From Hydnum rufescens UP504 (Eukaryota; Basidiomycota; Agaricomycetes; Cantharellales; Hydnaceae): a stretch of 64,000 nt of DNA. The notes under the pieces were generated by a model, which searched no databases, was not told the DNA's origin, and saw nothing but the letters and a program-made list of their open reading frames with translations. Where the stretch lies: positions 95,213 to 159,212 of the forward strand of contig MU128980.1 of assembly GCA_014904985.1 (NCBI GenBank), written 5' to 3'. The position numbers and the translations under genes were made by a program. This document shows positions 48,583 through 59,333 of this stretch, piece by piece. Within the stretch, counting starts at the first letter, position 1. The number at the start of each line of letters is the position of its first letter.

Positions 48583-49694
48583 ATGCCTGATGCTTTTGAA
48601 GAGCTAGTTCTATCTGGTGTCCTGTTCGAACAATCTCGTCCGTCCCGACCACCCACCCCAGTCTCGCGCACGCCAACTCCGAATACAGACGACGAGCTCT
48701 TTGGCTCAGCATCTTCTCGTGCTACTTCGCCAGCGCGAAAGAGCGTCTCAGTACCGAATGGAGCGAGAGGACCAGAATCGATCGGCATGGGACCAGGGCG
48801 CACGGGTGTCAAAGGCGTGATCCGTGATCGAGACGAGGCTCGTGAGCGAAATCGGGCACGGAAAGAAGCCGAGATGCGAGAAGTCCAGCGAATGATGGAG
48901 AAAAGCAGTCTTTCGGCCACTGGTAAAACCTTCTTGGAAGAAGAAGCTGAAAAGCAGCGCGTAATGAGAGAAGAAGCCGGTGAGGAAGATATCGAGAAGG
49001 CGAGACCCACCAGGAAAGGAAAGTACCTGGAGCTGTTGGGTGGGCCAGTCGCGGGTGGCGGTGCAGGGGCGTTTGGTCACCTTAGGGAAGTCGGATCAGC
49101 AGGGTATGTCCAGGCTGTGGAGAAAGAGGCGCGAGACGTCTGGGTTGTCATTCATATCTACCATCCAGTAAGTCTTTTCTCGACTCTCGCTTTGTACCAC
49201 TGCCGTAATGGACGATGGTTTGTCCTTCAGCACGTCGACCGCTGTATTGTGACAGACGCTGAACTGTCCTTGCTGGCTCGACGGCATTTTCGCACCAAAT
49301 TTCTTCGTGTGCGGGCTAGTGCTATTGGCTTCGCTACTTCTTCGCCTATCTTGGAGACAGAACAAGATCAAGATGACCATCTTAGCGATGAATATGAGGG
49401 CGAAGTAGACATTGACATGCTTCCAACTATACTGGTCTATCGGGCCGGCGAACTTGTCTTTACATGGGTCCGAGTAGACTGGGAAGCACCAACCGGTATT
49501 GCCGATCTCCTGCAAAAGCAAGCTTGTCTTTTTTTGCGGTGAAAGCCATCTAACGTTTATGTAATAGACATCATATCATTCCACCAAACGCACCCGGGAC
49601 GCTACAAGAAACGACAGCGACTCGGCGTCTGATTACGATCTATGATACCTCCATCAGCGTTCATCATGTCATGCATCTTTCCTTCACCTCATGA
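48583..49694 (+). CDS. Phosducin-like protein (thioredoxin fold)
   Basis: ATG 48583 gives MPDAFEELVLSGVLFEQ, a Ser/Pro linker, a charged helix (RNRARKEAEMREVQRMMEKS) and then the phosducin thioredoxin-like domain: HLREVGSAGYVQAVEKEARD, VWVVIHIYHP, an intron, VDRCIVTDAELSLLARRHFR, TKFLRVRASAIGFA, DIDMLPTILVYRAGELVFTW. Phosducin-like proteins assist CCT folding of G-protein beta subunits, tubulin or actin in the cytosol. The last intron looks like a GC..AG type (49518-49567, CTAAC branch at 49550) joining LLQK to HHIIPPNAPGT, stop at 49692-49694; unspliced, the frame ends at 49542. The gene starts 80 bp after the XPF stop on the same strand. Confidence 0.85.
49518..49567 (+). other. Probable GC-AG intron in the phosducin-like gene
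   Basis: Donor AA|GCAAGC, branch CTAAC, acceptor AATAG, 50 nt long; splicing keeps frame. No GT donor nearby gives an open reading. Confidence 0.55.
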
Positions 49695-50160
49695 TCGTAG
49701 ACTGAACCTTGTTACCAGCCCCACTCCTATCGTTCGATTCCATTACATTAAACAATCGCCGGCTGATTCGCATATTCAAGGGTGTGCCATCCTGGTAAAT
49801 GGGATGTTTGTCACCTTGCACCTAGTGAAAGATCAAGGAACATACGTACTAGCCTATAGTTATCACGTTGCCGCGACCCATAATGTACATCGAGTATTGC
49901 ATGCAAATAATATTGCTGAGCCTGGTTCCACTGAATTGAGCCGAGTGGGGTTTTTGTCATTTTTTTTGTTCTTGCTAACTACGATACATCGGTACATTTT
50001 TTTGCCACAGGAAAAGAATGATACGGGTGGAAGTCGATAAGATAGTAATGTGATCATACCACGCGCTGTCCGGGTGTTGCCGAGTTGCATCCGGCAGATG
50101 TTTTGCCACAACGAGCGTCGGCGTAACCAAATATAAACCAAACGGTTTGTGTTTGAAGAA
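49695..50160. promoter_or_regulatory. Spacer with presumed kinesin-5 promoter
   Basis: About 465 bp between the phosducin-like stop and the kinesin-5 start on the same strand. Contains T-rich tracts near 49960-50000. No clear TATA box at a fitting distance. Confidence 0.35.
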
Positions 50161-53100
50161 ATGGCTAGTCGTCGCCCCGCCGTCCGTTCAACCCGGCGTC
50201 CCGATGAAGATCCAGTCGAATTTCGTCCATCTTCTGTGATCTCTACCTCTACCACTGTTAATGTGCAACCGCCGTCACAACAGACAGCTGGTAATACCAC
50301 CAAATCTCCTGGGACACGTGGGGCTGCTTCAGCCAGGGAAGCCGGAACGAATATTCAAGTTGTAATCCGGTGTCGGTGAGGGTGATATCGCATGGAACGT
50401 CGACGCGTCTTACGATAGTTTATAGAGCCCCATCAGCAGCCGAAATAGCGGAAGGCACACCTGTGCTCGTCACCACTGACGGACCTCGGGGCCAAACCGT
50501 CAAAGTGGGTGGACCTCCCCAAGAGTCAAATACCTATGGGGTGCAATATCCTCCACAAGAAAAAGTTTATTTGTTCGACCATGTTTTCGGTCCTGAAGCG
50601 GAGCAAGCTATGATCTACCAGGATGTGGTTGCGCCCGTACTTACCGAAGTTCTCGGTGGGTATAACTGCACGATCTTCGCCTATGGTCAGACGGGCACAG
50701 GGAAAACGTATGTTCTATCTCGATTTATACGTGCATAAATCTAGAATATTAACTCATATCGGTCAGCTATACTATGCAAGGTGACATGGTTCCCACGGCG
50801 GCAGGGACGCCCTCTTCAGAGGCCGGGATAATCCCCCGTACATTATCGCGCTTATTCCAGCGACTGGAAGCAAATAGTACGGACTACAGTGTCAAAATTT
50901 CATATATAGAGCTCTACAACGAAGAGCTTCGCGACCTCCTCGCTTCAGATCTTAGCACACCTTTAGGTGATGCGCAGCCCATGTCTGTGGGTCAGCCCGG
51001 TAATTCTAGTAGCGGACTGAAGATATTCGATGAGGCCTCCAAAAAGGGTGTGCTTGTCCAGGGACTCGAAGAATTTGGCGCGCGAGACGCGAAAGAGGCC
51101 ATCAAGATACTGCTCAAAGGCAGTCAACGTCGTCAAGTTGCATCTACCAAGTTCAACGATCATTCCAGTCGTTCGCATTCGATCTTCACGGTCATCGTTC
51201 ATGTCAAAGAGACAACGTCCAAAGGCGAAGAGGTCGTCAAGATCGGAAGATTGAATCTCGTGGATCTGGCCGGATCCGAAAACATTGGGCGATCTGGGGC
51301 GGAGAATAAGCGCGCGAAAGAAGCCGGCATGATCAATCAGAGCCTGCTGACTCTCGGACGCGTCATCAACGCCCTCGTGGATAAGAGCTCTCATGTACCA
51401 TATCGGTTAAGCTTACATTCCTAAGTAATTGGGCTGTGGCACTCATGCCTTGAGTTTGTTATTCTGTAGTGAATCAAAACTTACTCGACTCCTTCAGGAT
51501 TCGCTAGGCGGGTATACCAAGACGTGCATTATTGCCACCGTATCCCCTGTCAAATCGAATCTCGAAGAGACGCTCTCCACTCTTGACTATGCCATCCGAG
51601 CCAAAGCTATTAAAAACAAGCCCGAACTCAATCAACGCATGACGAAGAACGGATTGCTAAAGGAGTATGTTGCAGAGATTGACCGACTGAAGCTGGACCT
51701 CCTGGTATGCGTACCTGTCCCTTGCATATTTTGAACAGCTGGTTGATGATTATGGTTATAGGCAACGCGGGAGAAGAATGGCAGGTATTTCGATGAGGAA
51801 CGATGGGCTGAGACAGAAGCCGAACATGAGCTGGTGAAGAAGCAGCACGAAGAATCTCGCCGAGCACGCGAGCTTATCGAATCACAACTGATTAACGTGC
51901 GTGAGGAGTTTGAGCACAACGTCCTATTGCTCGGTCGCAAGGGCCTGGAGCTTCACAGGCTCAAGACGAACTGGCCACACGAACGGTAGCATTGACAAAG
52001 ACAGAAAGAGAGCTAGGCGAAACGAAACAAAACCTGCAGGAGGAGATGATGATTCGGCAGGCTCACGCTGCAAGCGAGTCCAAGCTCGATCGTGTGGCGT
52101 CTGGCTTGAAGACGGTGGCGAGGCAGGGCGTCTTGGACATCGACGGACTTTTTGGCAAACTTGGTGAGTTACTTCAGCTCGTGTTTCGGAGTAATATTTA
52201 TGGTGAATAAAATTCAGAACGCAAGTCGGGGGTGCTGGCGGCAAACCTTAAAGCGGTGAATATTCACAGCAAGACCTTGACAGACGAAGCAACCACCCTT
52301 AGCGATCAACTCGAGGATTTCGTGCGCCAGCAACAGCAGCTGAATCAAAACCTTCGCGATCAAGCAGAGCAATTCCAAAGATCTCAAACCAAGGCAAGCG
52401 GTCCCCAATTAATATTATTGATCCTACTGACCTGAACAATTCTCAGGCGCTCAGCGGGCACTCGGACATGATTGAGCAACAACTAAGCAAGCTTTCGGAA
52501 TCGATAGGACTTATTAATGCCAAGGAGAGTGTATCGATGGAGGTTTCGGCAGCCCTCGCTCAGATGATCAAGGAGATAAACACCTCAATCAGATATGGTT
52601 TCCAATCGTGGCAGACTGATCTGAAACGATCCAGTGAGGATCTGATTGCGGGCCTCGGCGAGTCTTGGGCAAAACAGCTTGGGAATGTGAGTTTTCTCCC
52701 TTTGGCTCTCTCCGCATGAATGTTGCGTTGTGATGCTGAGGTTGGGACTCTCAATTAGGTCGACAGGTCTCTTCGGAGCTTTGCCAGTCTTGTCGAGAGT
52801 GTTGTTCGGGATGCCCAGGACCATGTTGAATCAGAGCGCAAATCGATTCAGGTGCTGCACTCCCTCACCGAGCAAGCAGCGACAGCTGAGGTAGACCATG
52901 GGGTACCAAAATCAACGGGGCCGCTGACACGAATATTCATAGATCAAACGGCTTCAGCATCAGAATGAGCTTCTCCTTCGTCTAGTTGACTCCTGAGAAG
53001 GCCGCGACGGACAAGATGCGAAACGAGCTGGTGTCTCATGTCACCTCTATGGTACACAACTACGCTTCGTCTCGAGATACGAGTCTGAGGGAGGCAGTCA

Positions 53101-54280
53101 ACAAAATCAGCGCAGAACTCGTCGACGGTCAGCATGCAGATCGAAAAATTCAAGTTCAACCACGGTAGCGGTGTAGACGGCACTCTTACGCACCAGAAGG
53201 AATTGCTCGCGCGACTAGAAAAACGCTCTTCTGACGGTCCGTCGCACACGAGATAGTGGGGGGCAGGCCCTCAGCCAAGTCGTGTCCGGCTTTCATGATG
53301 GGCTTGTTCAGGTGCAAGCCCTTGTAGGACAAGCTTCAGCTGCTCAATCTACGGTTGTCAACAAGGAAACCCAGGCACTCGATGTAGCAAGTGCTGGGGC
53401 TCTCGAGCGCTTAGAGAAGTGCCGTCGTGCTCAAGTTGAACACACGGAGACGTTGCAAGCAGAAACGCAACAATCGTACGAAAGCTTGCAGCACGTGCTG
53501 GCTTCGACTTCTCGGGTCGTGCAGGAAACCGTCAAGGGGATTGTTTCGGACGTGAGTGTCGTTGTGCCTGACGTATCGATTGTTGACGAATGGTATGGCT
53601 TGTGGTAGACCACTCTCTTACGAAATGCCACTCAGGGGTATCGCTCTGCGGCGAGTGGGAAATTCACTGGCCTACGACATACCACGCGCTCACTGGTAGA
53701 AGAATCTATGATGGAAGATATCCCCACAGGAATGACTCCCACGAAGCGCAAGTGGGAATACGTCGATGATTGGGAAGTGGTTACTGAGTCGAGAAGAAGC
53801 GTTGAAACACGGGCGACCTCGACATGCCCCTGGGCTTCCAGACATCGGCCATGCATAAGTGAGCCCATGTCCGAAGTGTCGAACTCACTACCATCTTCTG
53901 GACCTGGCTCCGATCTGGCCAGTGCGGCAGTGGCAGCATCACCAACCTCCGACGGGTTCGCAAAGCACGATACCGTTGGAGAGGTCAAGATCACGGCACC
54001 TACTTATGTCGAATTCGAGGTCCCGCTCGTTGATGATGATGACGAGGAAGATGTGGAGAACTTGGTGCCGCCAATGGCTAAGTTGCCCCCGCAACGAACG
54101 ACGACTGGGCGGGTCTCCTCACGAAGCCGCGTAGCGCCCATCGGCGGTACTCTGAGACCGCCACCGTCGCGTGCTTCGAGGCGCCTCGCGAGCGGTACGA
54201 ATATTCCTCCTGCATCCATCGCGGCGCCCGGCCTCGCTGAAAAGTCGAATGGAGGACCAAGGAAGCGTGTGAAACACTAG
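50161..54280 (+). CDS. bimC: Kinesin-5 (BimC/Cin8/Cut7 family) motor protein, frame-broken tail
   Basis: ATG 50161 gives [13 protein letters not shown], then the motor domain: [30 protein letters not shown]-loop [30 protein letters not shown], switch [12 protein letters not shown], switch [42 protein letters not shown], neck [20 protein letters not shown]. Coiled-coil stalk segments follow, and the tail has the BimC box [17 protein letters not shown], ending GGPRKRVKH (stop 54278-54280). Kinesin-5 tetramers slide antiparallel spindle microtubules; the BimC box Thr is a Cdk1 site in the family. Several introns are visible, one GC-AG. Frame jumps occur near 52991, 53144 and 53240, and an ambiguous segment at 51897-51958. 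Motor motifs are complete, so this is probably a working gene seen through sequence errors. Confidence 0.9.
52394..52446 (+). other. GC-AG intron in the kinesin-5 gene
   Basis: Donor AAG|GCAAGC, branch CTGAC near 52426, acceptor TCTCAG, 53 nt. Retention hits TGA, and the only nearby GT donor (GTCCCC) leads to an early stop, so GC-AG splicing is the only way to continue QTK into [12 protein letters not shown]. Confidence 0.75.
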
Positions 54281-55013
54281 GAAAGCTAGACTTGTAACTT
54301 GATCCTCTCTCGCGTTCTTTCCATTCCTCTACATTATTACATTTTGATGTATGATACTATTTTGTTTTATTTCTTGTGATGATCAACACGAACAGGAAGT
54401 CGGCCTGCTAAGACCCTAAACGCTGGCAGCTTCCGATGAGTATGTTCTGATCCACCAACAGGGAAGACCGCTCTTGCTCGACGGGCAGGATGGGGACTTG
54501 CCCACTCTTGCCCATTCTGGAACGCTCTCATGAGGGGGATGTTCCATTAAGCGCGGGACAACCACAAGGTTCTTGAGGTATCACAGAACCTCGCACAACT
54601 CTAGAAACAATAGTTGAATCCTAGATAAAACCGAGGTATAAACCCCCTACTATGAACATCCAAGAGCCCTTCCGGAGACGTGTGAATTTCCCATGAACTG
54701 TCGCCCCTCCCCAACGCCAAGGGTGATGAGGCGCGTTAACAGGCTTCGGAAAATTGCGAAAAGAAAACGATGGGTCTGGTACCGCGGCCTCATATCCATT
54801 CTTTTCCAACATTTGCGCACGCCCCCTTTCTCACCCGAGCGCACTTGCTCCTCTTACCACCCCTCCTTCTCCCCCTCTTAAAAACGGGCTGCGCTCCGCT
54901 CACACTCACCTCCGTCGCGCACCGCGTCAGACATCCCATTTCTGCATTAATTAGTTAGCCCTTGTCAACATCGACACCTAGGATTCACGCACTTTCCCCC
55001 TTTCGGCGCCCAT
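54281..55013. promoter_or_regulatory. Spacer with pyrimidine-rich leader of the ITC1-like gene
   Basis: About 730 bp between kinesin-5 and the ITC1-like gene on the same strand. From 54825 to 55013 the plus strand is C/T-rich (for example CCCCCTCTTA), typical of fungal promoters and leaders just before a start codon. Short open frames here are shadows of that composition. Confidence 0.4.
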
Positions 55014-58000
55014 ATGCCCCTCGTCCGCAGGAAAAAGGTTCTCCTACACGATGTACCTGAGGTCATCGCTGCTGAACCTGCCCAGTCCACTCGCGAAGTC
55101 TACTACATACATCAGACTGGCGAGATCTTTCCCGACTATGACTCTTACTCAGCCCGCATGACCTTCTACAGCATGAAGGTCTTCCAATGCGAGCTCACCG
55201 GCAAAGGGGGCCTCGACTTCTTCCAAGCACTCGACAGCGAACGTACCGAAGCAATGACACTCCATGCACGCTTCCCCGCACAACTCAAGCCCCATGTTCT
55301 CGCCGCTGTTCAATGGCGTACGCATAGTCCTTATTATAACCCACACCATCCCTTCCCTCTCTGACCACGTCTTGTAGAAATCATGGGCAGGCTTGACCAC
55401 CTCGTCGAGTTGGTATATGACAGATTCGTCAACCGCTATTTCAAAGGCGAAAGTACGTCTGTCTCGGAATACCCTCCATACTTCTTCTCATCTTACACCA
55501 CTCCCCACAGAGGTCTTTGTCGACATCCAAAATGAGAAATACTATGCTCGTATTATCAAAGTCTTCCCACCCAAAAGTCTTACCAATGGATCATCTCATG
55601 TCACACCTATGGAGCCCCATGCTATTGGAATCAATCTACGCGTGCCACTCGAGGAATCACTCGCGCGAGATGACCCCATGAGCTACTTCTATGCGGTCCG
55701 AATGATCGAAGAGAGCGATCCGCTCTCAGGTGATGGCCGAGATCGCATAGACGATGATCCCGAATCCGAAAAGTGGGCTGGGAGCGAGATGGAGGTCAAA
55801 GTGAATGCGATGAGGTGGGTCGACAACATACCTTTCCCCAGGCTAGCGCCAGTCGTGCTAATAATAGAGCCCCAGCCGTGATCGACTTTCATTTAGCAAG
55901 TCCATTCTACGACGTTTTATTCGTGACTGTGTGGATCGAGATCCCGCCGTTGCCTCCCCTTGGACCGTGAAACGTGCGATTGCCGAACAATATGGTGTCT
56001 CGACCGAGATGACCGAGGAAATTCGCCGTGCAATCGACGGAGCCAAGCAAGGCGAGAAAGAGAAACGCAAGAAGGTTTGGGAAGACAAGCATGAAGCTGA
56101 AGGTGGGCCAGCAGCGAAGCGCCGGAAAAAAGATGGACAAGGTTAGTGTCTTGTTGTTCCTTACTGTCTCTTTTATACTTCTCCTGGGCGTGCAGATTCT
56201 CCCGCTGGATCAGGTCCTGTAGTGGACAAACCCAAGCCCAAGGGCCCCATTAAATATCCGATAGACGATTTGGATGTCATGATTACTGATCGAGAGCGCA
56301 AGGGCGGGAAACAGACCCTTCGGCCCCCTCTCGAGCGGGACGTGCCGTTCGGTTCCGATTTTGAATCCTCCCTTATGTCCTGGTGCTTTATGCAATCTTT
56401 TGGGTATGCTCTTTATTCTATTGTTATGCAGGAATGTACCTCATTTCTGGCGCCCATAGAGCTGTGCTTAAAATTTCTTCATTCACTTTGGACGAGTATG
56501 AATGTGCAATACGGCACTCTCTTCCAGATGTTCCATGTACGCTCATCGCCGAGGTCAACTCGTGTTTGATGTCTGTGGCGAAAGAGCGTTCGCCTGTCAA
56601 GATGATCGCCTTGGACTCGCTGAATTTCTACGATGCAGTGGATCCGCCAGGAGAGGTCCCCCTGGCAGAATTGCAGAAGGCAGCGAAAGCCCTTGGTGAT
56701 AAGCGGAGTTCTGGATGGGACAGTCCAGCGGCTAGGGAGAACGGGAGGGTAGGATGGGAAGATGGTTTGGCAATATTCATACGAGATGTGGGTCCTCGGG
56801 ATTACCTTCATTGACCATCTCTATTGTATACTTACTTGTCCTTTGTCCGCAGCATGCGACTATGCAGACATTGCCGAACCTTCGAAGAATTCTGAGATCA
56901 TTACTGTTCGCTCCTGTTACGGGAGCATCAACGGAATCATCTTCATCCTCAACATCGCCGGCTCCCGCTACTTCATACCAACGCTCAACGCCTGCCGAGC
57001 GCTATCCAGTTTTGTTGCATGAAGACAAAATTGGGATTATTACCTTCCTCTGCGAGATCTGCATGGCGGCACGGATAGTGCGAGGACATATAGAGTGGGG
57101 CGATTCGTCTCTGACAGAATTGCGGAAAGAGAAGATCGAGGTCAATCGAGAGAAGAAGAGATTGTGAGTGATTTTACTTGCACTTTCATCTTTGCTGGCC
57201 CGCCATAGTGATGAATCATTGCTCCTTGGATCATATTTCTAGGATTGAAGAGATCGGGCAACTAGACGCAAAAATCGAGCCCGGGGCCGATGTGCCGGAG
57301 ACGAATGGAGCAGCCTCGTCTCCGGCCCCGCTGCGAGCGATATAGAGTCCGAGGCAAAGCAGAATGACGATCAGTCAGATATTACTGACGATATGCCCAT
57401 TACGAGACGGCGGGCCTCGTCTGGACGTCGTGCATTGGCAAAGCAACAGGGGCCACTTGCTAAAGTTGCTGGCCACGGCAAGGAGAGGGCCCAGGCACGT
57501 CTGAAGGCTGCTGAAGTCAAGAATGCGCTGGCGGAGCGACGACGACTAGACGAAGAGCTGAACAAGGTTGAGCGACGACTCGAAGCCATCGAGCGCGAGT
57601 TCCGACAGCTATTTGGGGTCGGGCGTACACGACCCCTAGGTAAGGATCGGTTTTTCAACCGTGTATGGTGGCTGGATGGGATGGGGACTGGCATGTTAGT
57701 CGCGCCTGGGGGCGGGGTGACCTATGGCACCGGGCGCCTGTTCTTCCAGGGTCCTAGCGAATTTGACATGTTAATCTTGGAAGGGCGCGGAGAGGGTGTG
57801 GTGCGAGGTCGACAAGATGATGAGGATGGCCCAGATGGAACACTCGAGCCCGGCGCGTGGGGATACTATTCAGACCCTCAGCATGTGGAGGAGCTCCTAG
57901 CATGGCTGAATGTGAAGGGACATCGAGAGCTAGCGCTCAAGAATGTTTTGAACAAGTGGCTTGATCACATTCTTGCTGGGATGAGAAAGCGACTTTCTGT

Positions 58001-58209
58001 AAGTGACAACTTTCGCCTTTGATTGGTTTCGAAAACACGTGGGAGACATTGCTGAGAGTGCACTACGGTTGTAGGATCTCTCATCTCGGCCGGAGCGTCG
58101 TAGCACACGGGGAAGGGTGTCGAGTGCAGCTGCGGCTAATGATGTGTCCCGTGAACCTTACATGCAGTGGACGAATCGTTCGAACTCAACGCCGTCTTCT
58201 TCCAAATGA
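55014..58209 (+). CDS. ITC1: ISWI-associated chromatin remodelling subunit, Itc1/ACF1 type
   Basis: ATG 55014 gives MPLVRRKKVLLHDVPEV, then the WAC domain (YYIHQTGEIFPDYDSYSARM; FYSMKVFQCELTGKGGLDFF; LVELVYDRFVNRYFKGE; VFVDIQNEKYYARIIKVFPP). A basic linker follows (RDCVDRDPAVASPWTVKRAI; AAKRRKKDGQ), then a DDT domain (FESSLMSW; KISSFTLDEYECAIRHSLPD) and WHIM segments (EDKIGIITFLCEICM; LDEELNKVERRLEAIEREFR; GKDRFFNRVWWLDGMGTGML; AWGYYSDPQHVEELLAWLNV). The last intron joins RKRLS to DLSSRPERRSTRGRV and a stop at 58207-58209. In yeast Itc1 pairs with Isw2 to slide nucleosomes and repress transcription; WAC binds DNA and DDT binds the ATPase. There is no bromodomain or PHD finger, as in yeast Itc1. 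Reading is intact across about eight introns. Confidence 0.9.
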
Positions 58210-59333
58210 TTGGTGCCGACGTGGTGCTTTCTCTGGGCTCAATTCGTTCGCCCTCGCCATCCATCCCGCACGCGGCCCTGTTTTCCGCGCCTTTTCTCGT
58301 ATTGGGCCAAGCGCCAAACTACCCTCTCTGTCAGCACGCGCTGCCTCTCATATTGCCATAAACCCGTTCTGTTCATTCACCTCAGCACACACTCTCGCAA
58401 TTCTATTACTTAAAAATGTGGCGACCAGTCTCTTTCCTCTCTGCCCCTCGTTGGCTCATATCATATGTATGTATTGACGCATAAACTCATTAATCATACA
58501 TAGTAAGACAAGGACCCATGTGGATCGGCTGCGATCCTGTGGAGAATGTGTGCGCCCTATGGCATGTAGAATTGAATGTACAGTACGTTTTTGCCTGAAC
58601 ATTACATAATTATATGGATTTTGGGCTCAGGGGCTTGTCTTGCGCTCGACCAACGTATGAGTCTGCCGTCAGTGTGCCTCCGAATTCGATTCCTACTGGC
58701 TAGATATGGAGATTTCAGACATGTCTTCTCTCGGGTCACATATTACCTAAGGGGCGTCCTAATCCCTATTGCATACGTATGTTCTAAAAGTGACGCGAAG
58801 GCCTCTCGGGGAGTGAGTCAGAAAAAGGATGTACAAAGGGAATGAACAGGCAGAAGAGGAAATAATGTATGCAATGGTGATGTGAAAAAACGTGAGATAG
58901 AACAGATAGTGTCGATAGTCAATGACAGGATGGCAATGATGTGGTGTTTACAGGCTCATGTCGTGAAGACCTATGGTGTGGGTACAGGCGCGAACGTATC
59001 CATTCGTGAACAGCCAGAACTCAAAGCAGGACATCCGCGCAAGCCCCCCGAGCGCGATTCCGGCCGCCTAAAAAGAATAACTGGCAGGGATCTGTGCCAT
59101 TGAGATCCCGTGAAGCAAGTTTCCTGGCCGATCTGGTCGTCTAGTTAGCAACTGTCACTAAACATTACAATTACAACGGTGACGTGCTCTACATGAATAA
59201 TTTAAAGAATGAAGTACAATGGAGTACGATACTGCATTCTCATTAAGCGCCCCACTGCACAATCAACTTGGAGACCTACGAAAACCGGTGAAAATATTGC
59301 TTCCAAGGGATCGTACAACAGACACCCCACGTA
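58210..59333. other. Tail-to-tail spacer with no gene seen
   Basis: About 1.1 kb between the 3' ends of the ITC1-like gene (+) and the Pol X gene (-). Open frames are short and unrecognised. It should hold both 3' UTRs; 58210-58480 is C/T-rich. Confidence 0.4.

Noticed and set aside
48525..49010. 161-codon Ser-rich minus-strand frame
   Set aside because: It is antisense to the charged helix of the phosducin-like gene, which has conserved thioredoxin-fold motifs.
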